Shown: positions 27,503-36,775, counted from the first letter of the stretch. The stretch is 64,000 nucleotides of DNA from Clostridium sporogenes (GCF_001020205.1 NZ_CP011663.1:2108001-2172000), one strand, 5' to 3'. Notes: generated by a model from the sequence alone, not told the origin. Numbers and translations are program-made.

Positions 27503-27547
27503 AAGCACTATGAGTATTATTTAAGTTCAATAATACTCATAGTGCTT
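27503..27547. repeat. 19-bp perfect hairpin
   Basis: AAGCACTATGAGTATTATT (27503-27521) pairs perfectly with 27529-27547 around a 7-base loop, followed by TTTATTG on the plus strand. It stands alone about 200 bp from the nearest gene ends, and no plus-strand gene ends here. It may be a terminator of an unseen transcript or a short mobile repeat. Confidence 0.7.
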
Positions 27548-27659
27548 TTATTGATATTTAGATATTTTTATGTTAAATTTTTATTATGATTTTGTCCTGA
27601 AATAGTTCTCATATCAAGAAGTAAATCTTTGCATTTTATGCATAAAAAATATTAAAAAT

Positions 27660-27696
27660 CCCCTATTCTGTTCTATAAATATTAACAGAATAGAGG
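27660..27696 (-). terminator. Terminator of the 27.7-31.9 kb exporter operon
   Basis: CCTATTCTGTT and AACAGAATAGAGG form a stem (about 12 bp). Read leftward it is followed by GATTTTTAATATTTTT. It lies about 60 bp beyond the exporter stop codon. Apart from this and the hairpin at 27503 the gap 27305-27753 shows nothing. Confidence 0.88.
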
Positions 27697-27753
27697 AAAT
27701 ATCAATGCATTAATCTAATTTTATTAAATTAGTATACAACTTGAAAGACATTG

Positions 27754-29616
27754 TTAAGACACTTCTGCATTTTCAAATTGACTATTGTAAAGAGAATAGT
27801 AAAAGCCTTTAGCTTTTAATAATTCTTCATGATTACCCTGTTCTATAATATCCCCATCTTTCATTACAAGAATTAAATCCGCATCTCTAATAGTAGATAA
27901 TCTATGTGCAATTATAAAGCTAGTTCTTCCTTCCATTAAGTTTTCCATAGCTTTTTGTATAAGTAATTCTGTACGAGTATCTACAGAGCTAGTTGCCTCG
28001 TCTAATATTAATATTTTAGGATCTGACAATATTGCACGAGCGATGGTTAGTAATTGTTTTTGTCCTTGGGAAATATTACTTGCTTCTTCATTTAGTTCCA
28101 TATCATATGACTTTGGTAAAGTCTCTACAAAATTATGAACATGAGCTGATTTTGCTGCTTTAATTATCTCTTCATCACTAGCTCCAAGCTTTCCATAGGC
28201 TATATTTTCCTTTATAGTACCTGTAAACAAGAAAGTATCTTGAAGTACCATTCCAAATATTTTACGCAAATCTGCTCTTTTAAAGTCATTTATATTATGT
28301 CCATCTATAAATATTCCACCCTTATTTACATCATAAAAACGCATTAAAAGTTTAATCATAGTGGTCTTACCTGCTCCTGTTGGTCCTACAATAGCTACCT
28401 TTTGTCCTGGTTTAATTTTAGCTGAAAAATCATTTATGATAATTTTATCCTTATTATATCCAAATTTAACATTTTTAAATTCAACTTCTCCATAAACTTT
28501 TTGAAGTTTAACAGGATTTTCTGTTTCCTTAACTTCCTCTTCCTCTTCTAAAAATTCAAAAACCCTTTCCGCACTAGCTGCTGTAGATTGAAGCACGTTA
28601 GCTATTTGAGCTACCTGTGATATAGGTTGGGTAAAACTTCTAACATATTGAATAAAAGATAAAATATCTCCAACTTCAATAGTTTTCTTTATGGCAAGCC
28701 ATCCACCTAAAATAGATACAAGCACATATCCTATATTACCTATAAAGGACATAATTGGCATCATCATTCCAGATAAGAACTGAGATTTCCAAGCTGAACT
28801 ATAAAGCTTATCATTTATTTTATCAAACTCTTCTATAGCTTCTTGTTCTCTATTAAAGGCCTTCATTATATTATGTCCACCATAAATTTCCTCTACATGA
28901 CCATTAATATTACCTAAATCTTCTTGCTGAGCCTTAAAATATTTTTGTGATTTTTTTACAACGAGCATTATAATCATCATGGATATAGGTAATATTAATA
29001 AAGCTACAATGGTCATTTGCCAACTTATAGATAACATCATAATTAATACACCTATTATTGTAACAACAGAAGTAATTATTTGAGACATACTTTGATTTAA
29101 GGTTTGACTAACTGTATCTACATCATTAGTAACTCTAGATAATACTTCTCCATGAGTTTTATTGTCAAAATACTTAATAGGCATACGATTTATTTTTTCA
29201 GAAATTTCACGTCTAAATTCATAAGAAATTTTTTGAGCCACTGAGGACATTATATATCCTTGTACAAAGGAAAATATAGCACTTATTATATATAATACAA
29301 GAAGTAAAATTATTATTTTACCTATATAATCAAAATCAATTGAAGCACCTTTTACTCCAGTAACCTTTTGTACTAATCCTTCAAATAATTTTGTAGTAGC
29401 TTTCCCTAAGATTTTAGGTCCTACTATAGAAAAAGCCGCACTACCTATAGCAAGAACAATTACAAAAATTATAGACATTTTATAAGGCATTATATATTTG
29501 CCTAAATTTTTCATTGTACCCTTAAAATCTTTTGCCTTTTCAACTGCTCCCATAGGACCACCATTACCTGGACCAAAACCACCTTTTCTTCTATTTTCTA
29601 TTTTTTTATTGCTCAT
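27754..29616 (-). CDS. Heterodimeric ABC exporter subunit, canonical ATPase site
   Basis: This 620-residue half-transporter has six membrane helices in residues 45-340 and a nucleotide-binding domain from about 380. Walker A is GPTGAGKTT, the signature is NISQGQ (not LSGGQ) and Walker B is ILILDEATSSVD with the catalytic Glu. The N terminus is Gly-rich (GGFGPGNGGP). The partner gene overlaps by four bases. Heterodimers of this type (TM287/288, BmrCD, LmrCD-like) export drugs or lipids. The MarR gene and divergent promoters upstream suggest inducible expression. Confidence 0.93.
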   Translation of the reverse strand: MSNKKIENRRKGGFGPGNGGPMGAVEKAKDFKGTMKNLGKYIMPYKMSIIFVIVLAIGSAAFSIVGPKILGKATTKLFEGLVQKVTGVKGASIDFDYIGKIIILLLVLYIISAIFSFVQGYIMSSVAQKISYEFRREISEKINRMPIKYFDNKTHGEVLSRVTNDVDTVSQTLNQSMSQIITSVVTIIGVLIMMLSISWQMTIVALLILPISMMIIMLVVKKSQKYFKAQQEDLGNINGHVEEIYGGHNIMKAFNREQEAIEEFDKINDKLYSSAWKSQFLSGMMMPIMSFIGNIGYVLVSILGGWLAIKKTIEVGDILSFIQYVRSFTQPISQVAQIANVLQSTAASAERVFEFLEEEEEVKETENPVKLQKVYGEVEFKNVKFGYNKDKIIINDFSAKIKPGQKVAIVGPTGAGKTTMIKLLMRFYDVNKGGIFIDGHNINDFKRADLRKIFGMVLQDTFLFTGTIKENIAYGKLGASDEEIIKAAKSAHVHNFVETLPKSYDMELNEEASNISQGQKQLLTIARAILSDPKILILDEATSSVDTRTELLIQKAMENLMEGRTSFIIAHRLSTIRDADLILVMKDGDIIEQGNHEELLKAKGFYYSLYNSQFENAEVS

Positions 29617-31940
29617 GATAAAAGTTCCTCCTTTGAAAGTTGTGATAAGGCAATTTCCTTATAAACTTCACAATTTTTCATTAATTCATCATGGGTACCC
29701 ATTCCAACCATTTTTCCTTCATCTAATACAATTATCTTATCCGCATTTATTATAGTACTTATTCTTTGGGCTACAATTAATACTGTACTTTCCTTTGTTT
29801 CATCCTTTAAAGCCTTTCTAAGGCGCGCATCTGTTTTAAAGTCAAGGGCTGAAAAACTATCATCAAAAATATATATATCTGGTTTTTTTACAATGGCGCG
29901 GGCAATAGAAAGTCTTTGTTTTTGTCCTCCAGAAACATTAGTACCTCCTTGGGATACCTCTGTCTTAAAGCCCTGTTCTTTAGATTCTATAAATTCCATA
30001 GCTTGAGCTATTCTTGTTGCTTTTTCTATATCTTTATCTGTAGCTGATTCATTACCATATTTAATATTACTTTCTATAGTACCTGAAAATAATATTCCTT
30101 TTTGTGGTACATACCCTATTTTTTCTCTTAAATGCCTTTGAGATATCTCTTTTAAATTAACCCCATCTATTAGTATTTCTCCCTCTGTTACATCATAAAA
30201 TCTTGGTATTAGATTTATTAGAGTAGATTTACCACTACCTGTACTTCCTATAAAAGCTGTAGTTTCTCCTGGCAGTGCACTAAATGTAATATTAGAAAGT
30301 ACATCCTTTTGTGCGCCTTCATATCTAAAGGAAACATTTTTAAATTCTATATATCCTTTTTTGTAATTTGAGAACTCTTTTGGCTTTTCTATATCTTTAA
30401 TAGTTATTGGTACATCTATAACTTCACTTATACGCTGAGCTGATACGGAAGCACGTGGAAGCATAATAGATACTATGGAAATCATTAAAAATGCCATAAT
30501 TATTTGCATTGTGTATTGCATAAAGGCCATCATATTTCCTACCTGCATAGCTCCTGCATCTACCCTATGAGATCCTACCCATACAATTAATAAAGTTATA
30601 AGATTCATAATTAACATCATCATTGGCATCATCATCGTCATTGCGCGATTTATAAATAAATTAGTACGTGTTAACTCTTTATTAGTTTTATCGAACTTTT
30701 CTTCCTCATGCTTTTCAGTATTAAAAGCACGTATAACTAACATTCCTATTAAAGATTCACGAGTTATTAAGTTTATTTTGTCTATTAATTTTTGAACTCT
30801 TTTAAATTTAGGAATAGCTAATCCAAATAAAACAATAACTAAAGTTAAAATAGCCATAACTGCTACAGCTATGATCCAAGCCATAGAAGTATCTGTTTTT
30901 AGTACTTTAAGTATTCCACCTATGCCTAAAATAGGTGCATAAAATACTATTCTAAGTAACATTACCATAAAAGTTTGGACCTGTTGAATATCGTTTGTAC
31001 TTCTTGTAATTAAAGAAGCGGTAGAAAATTTATCAAATTCTCCCTTAGAAAAATCGGTAACCTTTGTAAATACATTTCTTCTAAGATTTTTTCCAAGTCC
31101 TGCAGCTACTCTTGCAGCTATCATAGCAACCATAACTGTAGCCACCATACTAAGTAATGCTAAAAGTAGCATTTTAAATCCTTCCTTAAGAATATAGCTT
31201 GATTGAAGTTTATCTGTATCTACTCCTACCGCCTTATACTCATCCTTAACAAAAACAACTGCTGACTGAGTAATCATGCTTTCAGGCATATCTTTAAATT
31301 TTTTATCTAAACTTTCTTTTATTACATTAATTTGTTCCTTTGGCATATTTAAAAATGAATTAACATTTCCTTTAGACATTTCACCTTTGGAAGGAACTTT
31401 AGTCATTTGATCTTCTGAAGAGGTTTTTATCTTATCATTTTGTTCAGATTGTGGATTCACTTTATTAGCTTTATTTTGAGGCGCTGATTCTTTAGCAATA
31501 TTATTTGACTTTGACATATCAGCTTTTTCCATTCCCCCTACCATAATTATTGGTTTTGCTAATATACTGTTTAGTTCATTTATTGTATTTTTATCCTTTG
31601 TATTTAATTTATAAATAGGTTCTCTATTAAGATTTGGATAATCCTTTAAATAATTTTTAAGATCATCTTTAGAAAGGCTTTTCTTATCTAATAGTATGTA
31701 ATTATCTTCTATTTTTTTTACATCTCCTTCATCTAAAAAAACCTTAATTTTATCCAATTCACTTTTACGAATTACTTTTGGTACTGCATTATCTACCCCA
31801 CCTTGTTGAATGCCTACATTAACAATATTAGACATATAATCTGGTAAGGATAGATCACTTACAGCTTGCACAAATAAAAGCCCTAATACTAGAAGTATTG
31901 AAGCAATAAATGGTTTTAAGTGCTTTATTATCTTTAACAT
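29613..31940 (-). CDS. Heterodimeric ABC exporter subunit, degenerate ATPase site, large insertion
   Basis: This 775-residue half-transporter is about 190 residues longer than the usual 580. The extra part (about residues 40-250) lies between the first and second membrane helices, so it is outside the cell. It is hydrophilic and contains a Lys/Gln/Ser-rich stretch (about 140-200). The nucleotide-binding domain has GSTGSGKST, signature NVSGGQ and Walker B IYIFDDSFSALD, where Asp replaces the catalytic Glu, typical of the degenerate site of heterodimeric exporters. It is first in a two-gene operon driven by the promoters at 32105-32287. Confidence 0.93.
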   Translation of the reverse strand: MLKIIKHLKPFIASILLVLGLLFVQAVSDLSLPDYMSNIVNVGIQQGGVDNAVPKVIRKSELDKIKVFLDEGDVKKIEDNYILLDKKSLSKDDLKNYLKDYPNLNREPIYKLNTKDKNTINELNSILAKPIIMVGGMEKADMSKSNNIAKESAPQNKANKVNPQSEQNDKIKTSSEDQMTKVPSKGEMSKGNVNSFLNMPKEQINVIKESLDKKFKDMPESMITQSAVVFVKDEYKAVGVDTDKLQSSYILKEGFKMLLLALLSMVATVMVAMIAARVAAGLGKNLRRNVFTKVTDFSKGEFDKFSTASLITRSTNDIQQVQTFMVMLLRIVFYAPILGIGGILKVLKTDTSMAWIIAVAVMAILTLVIVLFGLAIPKFKRVQKLIDKINLITRESLIGMLVIRAFNTEKHEEEKFDKTNKELTRTNLFINRAMTMMMPMMMLIMNLITLLIVWVGSHRVDAGAMQVGNMMAFMQYTMQIIMAFLMISIVSIMLPRASVSAQRISEVIDVPITIKDIEKPKEFSNYKKGYIEFKNVSFRYEGAQKDVLSNITFSALPGETTAFIGSTGSGKSTLINLIPRFYDVTEGEILIDGVNLKEISQRHLREKIGYVPQKGILFSGTIESNIKYGNESATDKDIEKATRIAQAMEFIESKEQGFKTEVSQGGTNVSGGQKQRLSIARAIVKKPDIYIFDDSFSALDFKTDARLRKALKDETKESTVLIVAQRISTIINADKIIVLDEGKMVGMGTHDELMKNCEVYKEIALSQLSKEELLS

Positions 31941-32094
31941 TCAATATCATCTCTCCATTTCGTCCATTTTATAAATGATTAAATTTATAAAAAGCTATTA
32001 TTATATTGTTCTTAACTAAGATAAATAATTCCCCCTTAAAAAACTAAATTTATAATGATTATATTTCCTGTTTTTAACAATGTAATCATTATAA

Positions 32095-32329
32095 ATTCAT
32101 AACTATTATATTTTAATATATTTTATGTGTCAATAACTTTTGTATTGTAAAATTATGAAAAATACAATATAATTTAATTAAAAATTTATTAAAAATCTTT
32201 AAAGTATACACTATCTTACCTTCGCCTATGTCAATATAATAGTTATATTTTCATAACTATTATATTTTAATATAATTTATATGTCAATAACTTTTTTATG
32301 TTGTATAATAAGGTTGAATACAATATAAT
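32095..32329. promoter_or_regulatory. Duplicated divergent promoter module, exporter operon / marR
   Basis: Two direct copies of an about 80-bp module (32095-32173 and 32250-32329) each carry a perfect leftward TTGACA-N17-TATAAT promoter (hexamers 32133-32128/32110-32105 and 32287-32282/32264-32259). Each also carries a rightward promoter: TTGTAA-N17-TATAAT at 32145-32173 and TTGTAT-N17-TATAAT at 32301-32329. A perfect 14-bp inverted repeat (AATATAATAGTTAT, 32233-32246 with 32253-32266) overlaps the leftward -10 of the second copy and is a candidate MarR operator. Confidence 0.75.
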
Positions 32330-32365
32330 GTAATTAGAGCATAAAATTAACTAAGGAGGATAAAA

Positions 32366-32809
32366 ATGAATAATACTCAACTTAATGAAATATCTCAAGA
32401 TCTATATGATTTATTATTAAATTTACATAAAAAACTTTTGAATCCAGATGAGTTAAAGAAAAATTTCCCTCTACCTCCCTCCCATGCAAAAGTTATTATT
32501 TATCTTAAGCATAATGGCAATTGTTCTATTTCTAAAATTGCTAAGGATTTATTAATTTCTAAACCTAATATGACTCCTATCATTGATAAACTAATTTCTG
32601 AAAATATGGTTACTAGATATACTGACTCAAAGGATAGAAGAGTTATAAGAGTGGAATTAACAGAAAAAGGATCTATCTTCATAAAGGATCAAGAAAAACT
32701 AGTAAAGACTTTGCTAGCAGAAAAAATATCTAACCTTTCTTCTGAAGATTTACAATATCTTAGTGACCATATAATACAAATAAAAAATATTATTTTAAAA
32801 ATAAATTAA
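32366..32809 (+). CDS. MarR-family transcriptional regulator
   Basis: This 147-residue regulator has a winged helix-turn-helix at about residues 45-105 (NCSISKIAKDLLISKPNMTPIIDKL, then wing DSKDRRVIRVELTEKG) and flanking dimerisation helices. AAGGAGG lies 8 bases before the ATG. It is transcribed divergently from the ABC exporter pair, and the duplicated promoter module with a long inverted repeat lies between. The usual logic is ligand-relieved repression of the exporter and of itself; this is inference. Confidence 0.93.
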   Translation: MNNTQLNEISQDLYDLLLNLHKKLLNPDELKKNFPLPPSHAKVIIYLKHNGNCSISKIAKDLLISKPNMTPIIDKLISENMVTRYTDSKDRRVIRVELTEKGSIFIKDQEKLVKTLLAEKISNLSSEDLQYLSDHIIQIKNIILKIN

Positions 32810-32928
32810 TTTTTTGTAAATGTAACATAGTATAGAATAAATTTAATACTTAAAATCCATTATTAACAATAATTTTTTTATAGTATTACATAATTACATA
32901 TAAAATTAAATAAAGGCAGGTTAAAATA

Positions 32929-33369
32929 ATGAACTTACATTTAGAAGAAATAACTATTAAAAATTGGCGTTCTATAGTTGCTCTAAAAGTAAATGAAAAT
33001 CAACAAAATTTTATTGAAAGTAACGCCTATTCTCTAGCGGAATGGAAATTTGTACCTGACTTTCACCCTAAAGCTATATATGACAATAATAAATTAATTG
33101 GCTTTGCTATGTATGGATACTTTGAAAAAGAAGCTCGTCTTTGGCTAGATAGATTTATGATTGATCATAAATATCAAAAAAAGGGGTATGGAAAAACTTC
33201 TCTTCAATTATTAATTAACACTATGCTTAAGGAATATAAATGTAATAAAATTTATTTAAGTACCTTTAAAGATAATATTAGAGCTATAAAATTATATGAA
33301 AAATTTGGATTTCAATCTACTGGTGAATTTGATGAAAACGAAGAACTTATAATGGTATTAAAGGTTTAA
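32929..33369 (+). CDS. GNAT family N-acetyltransferase
   Basis: The 146 residues show the GNAT core: LIGFAMYGYF (strand 4), LDRFMIDHKYQKKGYGKTSLQLLI with the acetyl-CoA-binding Q/R-x-x-G-x-G/A pattern (KKGYGK), then NIRAIKLYEKFGFQSTGE. The overall pattern is closest to spermidine/spermine acetyltransferases such as BltD/PaiA, but the acceptor cannot be read from the sequence. BltD is encoded next to a drug exporter in Bacillus, and here an exporter operon is also nearby, a weak contextual hint. Confidence 0.85.
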   Translation: MNLHLEEITIKNWRSIVALKVNENQQNFIESNAYSLAEWKFVPDFHPKAIYDNNKLIGFAMYGYFEKEARLWLDRFMIDHKYQKKGYGKTSLQLLINTMLKEYKCNKIYLSTFKDNIRAIKLYEKFGFQSTGEFDENEELIMVLKV

Positions 33370-33448
33370 TTTTTTAAAATCAAATCTATATTTAAATAGA
33401 ATTAATTGGAATTATATATAATCTAATATTACTTTGTAAAACTATATA

Positions 33449-33545
33449 GGGCTATCGCATTAAGAATAACTCCTACAATATATTGTGTTAATTTTAAACT
33501 CGTAAAACAATATATTGTGCGTAAATTCTTTAATGCGACAGCCCC
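33449..33545. repeat. MITE-like inverted repeat
   Basis: The ends are GGGCTATCGCATTAA (from 33449) and TTTAATGCGACAGCCCC (to 33545), which are inverted copies with one mismatch. Internal ACAATATATTGTG and ACAATATATTGTG lie in each arm, so almost the whole 97 bp folds back. Ends of this GGGCTGTCGCATTAA type resemble terminal repeats of insertion sequences in Firmicutes, suggesting a non-autonomous derivative (inference). Confidence 0.65.
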
Positions 33546-33659
33546 TAATTATTTATGGAATGATTTTTAGTTTCACGTTAAGTTCACTTATGAAATATAT
33601 TTTCTTAGTGTAGAAATAACTTATAGGGTTGGGTAAAAACACCTATATACAACTTTAAG

Positions 33660-34343
33660 CTACTCTTCTAAATTCAATATATAGAAATCTTGGTACAGTA
33701 AATCTATCATAAATATTTTATTCCTTAAAATTTCTCCCCTATTAATTAATACTTTTAGTGCTTCACTTACCTGTATAGAAGCCACTAAAGCTGGTGTAAA
33801 AGAAGGATTTCCAAGAACATCCTCTATGCCCTTTTTACTTTTATTCTTATAAATAATATCTAGTGTTCTATCACCCGGAAATATAGTTGTTACTTGTCCA
33901 TACCAGCCTGCAATAGCACCATGAATAAATGGTATTTTAAGTTTCTCACAACTTTCTTGTAATAAAAATCTAGTTTCTATATTATCAACAGCATCAATAA
34001 CTATATCATGTTCTTTTAAAATATCTAATACATTATCCTTATTTATAAAGGCTGTAATAGGATTTACATATATTAAATCATTAACTATTTTCATTCTTTT
34101 TTTAGCTTCTATAGCCTTATTTTTTCCTAAATTTAAATCACTACTAATAATTTGTCTATTCAAATTAGATTCACTAAAAGTATCGCCATCTACTGCCGTT
34201 ATATAGCCTACTCCAATTCTTCCTAGCATTTCAATTATATATCCACCTAATCCTCCACAGCCAATTACGCAAACTTTAAAATCTTTAAGTTTTTCATTTT
34301 CTTCTAAAGAAAGAGTTTTTATATTCCTATCGTATCTAGCCAT
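33660..34343 (-). CDS. moeB: ThiF/MoeB/HesA-family adenylating enzyme
   Basis: This 227-residue E1-like enzyme has GCGGLGGYIIEMLGRIGVG as nucleotide-binding loop, the Arg in NLNRQI, and DAVDNIETR. It should adenylate the C-terminal glycine of the small sulfur carrier encoded just upstream (MoaD, GGG end, one base away) so that it can be loaded with sulfur for molybdopterin synthesis. It is slightly shorter than E. coli MoeB, and no CxxC zinc pairs are obvious. It is the last gene of the aor unit. Confidence 0.88.
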   Translation of the reverse strand: MARYDRNIKTLSLEENEKLKDFKVCVIGCGGLGGYIIEMLGRIGVGYITAVDGDTFSESNLNRQIISSDLNLGKNKAIEAKKRMKIVNDLIYVNPITAFINKDNVLDILKEHDIVIDAVDNIETRFLLQESCEKLKIPFIHGAIAGWYGQVTTIFPGDRTLDIIYKNKSKKGIEDVLGNPSFTPALVASIQVSEALKVLINRGEILRNKIFMIDLLYQDFYILNLEE

Positions 34344-34344
34344 T

Positions 34345-34572
34345 CTATCCTCCTCCTACTGGTGGAAATAAAGATAATACATCTCCATCCTTTAATAAAG
34401 TATCTACCTTTCCATCTCTTCCATTAATAAGTAATATAGCCACTTCTTCTACTTGAATATTTAATTTTCCAAGTATATACCTAGGGGTTATATTTTCTTC
34501 ATTTATTTCCATAAAATATTTTTTATCTCTTCCTTCTCTAAAATATGCAAATAATCTTACTTCAATTTTCAA
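34345..34572 (-). CDS. moaD: MoaD-like sulfur carrier (molybdopterin synthase small subunit)
   Basis: This 75-residue ubiquitin-fold protein ends in LFPPVGGG, the terminal Gly-Gly that is adenylated and thiocarboxylated. It begins MKIEVRLFAYFREGR, like MoaD. The next gene encodes its activating enzyme. No moaE (large subunit) is seen in the island, so MoaE must be elsewhere or, as in tungsten-pterin systems, the carrier may pair differently. GGGGGTG precedes the ATG. Confidence 0.88.
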   Translation of the reverse strand: MKIEVRLFAYFREGRDKKYFMEINEENITPRYILGKLNIQVEEVAILLINGRDGKVDTLLKDGDVLSLFPPVGGG

Positions 34573-34604
34573 AAATTCACCCCCTTATCTTTATACTAAA
34601 ATTA

Positions 34605-34644
34605 TAGAAAGGCTCTTGTTTTTTTAGTTTTGACAGCCTTTCTA
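34605..34644. terminator. Hairpin between aor and moaD
   Basis: TAGAAAGGCT (34605-34614) pairs perfectly with AGCCTTTCTA (34635-34644). Read leftward it is followed by only a weak T tract (TAATTTTA). It may attenuate transcription from aor into moaD-moeB. Confidence 0.5.
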
Positions 34645-34708
34645 TTTTTAAATATTTATTATATGCTTTTAATGCATCTTTATTTCATAATTATTTTCAT
34701 CTGATTAT

Positions 34709-34895
34709 CTATTTATCCGATGACTCCTCGCCCTAATACTCCCATCGCACTCTGTGAAAGCGATTCGCACCAAATCGAAGATTTGGACTCTCTGCTTTTC
34801 TCCAAAGTGGAAGTAAAGAACGGGTACGTCCCTGGATAATAATTTCTAAACTCCAGAGTGAGTAAAAACTCCCTCTGAAGTTTAGAACTCTGTTT
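34709..34895. repeat. Interspersed hairpin repeat, family 2, copy B
   Basis: Reverse complement of copy A (24489-24672) in its main blocks: GAGGGAGTTTTTACTC, TTATCCAGGGAC, CCGTTCTTTACTTCCACTTT and GAGTCATCGGATAAAT. It has an extra middle segment with hairpins (AAATCGAAGATTT at about 34773). It abuts the aor stop codon and lies between aor and moaD, so it is probably transcribed as part of that unit. Confidence 0.65.
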
Positions 34896-34902
34896 ATATT
34901 TC

Positions 34903-36726
34903 CTACTTTATATATTCTTCAAGACCTAATTTTTTTAATGTATCCTCTGTTGGTATGCCATTCTTGTCCCATCCTCTTACTGCATAATATTCTGGAAGTA
35001 ATTCACTTAATTTATGAACACATCCCTTAGAAGGGCCCTCCGGAATAGGTTCTTTAAGCAATCTTTTTGGAAGGGTATCATGGGAACTGTCTATACCAGC
35101 TTCTAAATTAAATAACTTTTCTAATGTCCAGATTCTATCTCCTGCTTCCATTATAGATTCTGTATCATGTAACTTACCGCCTACAACTACATTATACATA
35201 TCTACATAATCCTGTACGCCAAGTCCAAAAGTTGTAAATATACACAATCCTAAAGAATCTATTACAGCTGTTAAGTCGTGGAATACTTTAGCATAGGCTG
35301 CCTTTCCTTCTAGAGAGAATCTGTCAAGTTTTTCTGGATATCCTAGTATTTCCGGACTTATCATATAACCTTTTATATGACAACCACCTCTATTATTAAC
35401 TGCATAAGTTATACCATGTCCTTGAATTCCTCTTGGATCATAAGCTGGTAATTCTTGCTTTTTAACTGTCATAGAAAACTCTGGAACACCATAGGATTCA
35501 CATAATCTATAGGATCCATCTGCCATTTTATCTCCAAAGCCTTCCCTTAATGCCATCTTTTTTGTCCATCCAACAACAGCCTCTGCATCTCCCCATTTTA
35601 AAGATAATCCATCCTCTTTTATATCTTCATCCTTTATATATCCTTTTTCATATAACTCCATGGCTGCTGCAATAGTAGCCCCTGCGGAAATTGTATCAAG
35701 GCCATATTCATTACAAAGCATATTAGCTACATTAATAGCATTTAAATCATATACGTCACAATCAGATCCAAAGGACCATAAAGTCTCATATTCTGGGCCT
35801 CCACATTCTGTACCATCATCTAATTTTACCCACCTACCACAGGCTATTGGACATCTATAACATGGATTTTTTCTTACAAGACAATCCTCTGTAAGGGTTT
35901 CTCCACTTATTTTATCAGCCTCATCTGTATAGGATTTTTGGAAATTTCTCACTGGGTGTACCCCGTTTTCATTAATTATATTTACAAGTACAGCAGAACC
36001 ATAAGTAGGTAATCCTCCACCTGCCACTGGATCTTCTCTTAATATTTTAATTTTTTCTAGGGATACTTTTTTTGCCTCCTCTTCATTAAACACTTTAACT
36101 TTTCCAGAACCTTTAACTACTATGGCTTTTAAATTCTTTGAACCCATTACAGCCCCAACACCACCTCTTCCTGCTGCTCTATCTATATCATTCATAATAG
36201 CTGCCATAAGAGATAATTTTTCTCCTGCAGGTCCTATACATAATACTTTTGCTCTTTCATTGTTCTCATTACAAAGAATTTCTGTAGTTTCTAATGAAGT
36301 CTTCCCCCATAGATGATTTGCTTCTTTTATTTCTATTTTATCGTCTTCTATGTTTACATAAACAGGTACATCTGATTTACCTTGTACTATTATCATATCG
36401 TATCCTGCATTTTTAAGTTCTGTTCCCCATTTTCCACCAGAGTTTGATATTGCAATAGTACCAGTTAAAGGAGCCTTTGTTACTACCATATATCTACCAC
36501 TGGTTGGCATAGGAGCTCCAGTAATAGGGCCTGTAACTATAACAAGTTTATTTTCAATAGATAATGGTTCTATTTTAGGGTCTATTTCTTCTAATAAAGT
36601 CTTAACCCCAAGGCCTCTAGCCCCTATAAACTTTTTAGCCTTTTCTTCATCTAAAGGCTCCAAAGTACATTCTCTATTTGTTAAATCAATTCTTAAAATC
36701 TTTCCATTATAACCATACATAAACAA
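34903..36726 (-). CDS. aor: Aldehyde:ferredoxin oxidoreductase (tungsten-pterin)
   Basis: This 607-residue enzyme of the AOR family oxidises aldehydes to acids, or reduces acids in solventogenic and acetogenic clostridia, with ferredoxin. It uses a tungsto-bispterin cofactor and a [4Fe-4S] cluster. Cluster ligands are visible in NPCYRCPIACGRW (Cys-x2-Cys-x3-Cys), with the fourth Cys in DSLGLCIFT. The N terminus MYGYNGKILRIDLTNRE and the GRYMVVTKAPLTG block are typical. A sigma-54 promoter lies 50 bp upstream, below a sigma-54 activator gene. The neighbours supply tungstate uptake and cofactor assembly. Confidence 0.96.
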   Translation of the reverse strand: MFMYGYNGKILRIDLTNRECTLEPLDEEKAKKFIGARGLGVKTLLEEIDPKIEPLSIENKLVIVTGPITGAPMPTSGRYMVVTKAPLTGTIAISNSGGKWGTELKNAGYDMIIVQGKSDVPVYVNIEDDKIEIKEANHLWGKTSLETTEILCNENNERAKVLCIGPAGEKLSLMAAIMNDIDRAAGRGGVGAVMGSKNLKAIVVKGSGKVKVFNEEEAKKVSLEKIKILREDPVAGGGLPTYGSAVLVNIINENGVHPVRNFQKSYTDEADKISGETLTEDCLVRKNPCYRCPIACGRWVKLDDGTECGGPEYETLWSFGSDCDVYDLNAINVANMLCNEYGLDTISAGATIAAAMELYEKGYIKDEDIKEDGLSLKWGDAEAVVGWTKKMALREGFGDKMADGSYRLCESYGVPEFSMTVKKQELPAYDPRGIQGHGITYAVNNRGGCHIKGYMISPEILGYPEKLDRFSLEGKAAYAKVFHDLTAVIDSLGLCIFTTFGLGVQDYVDMYNVVVGGKLHDTESIMEAGDRIWTLEKLFNLEAGIDSSHDTLPKRLLKEPIPEGPSKGCVHKLSELLPEYYAVRGWDKNGIPTEDTLKKLGLEEYIK

Positions 36727-36775
36727 ATCCTCCTTATAAAAATTTATACATTACTTACTATATAATAAAATAATA

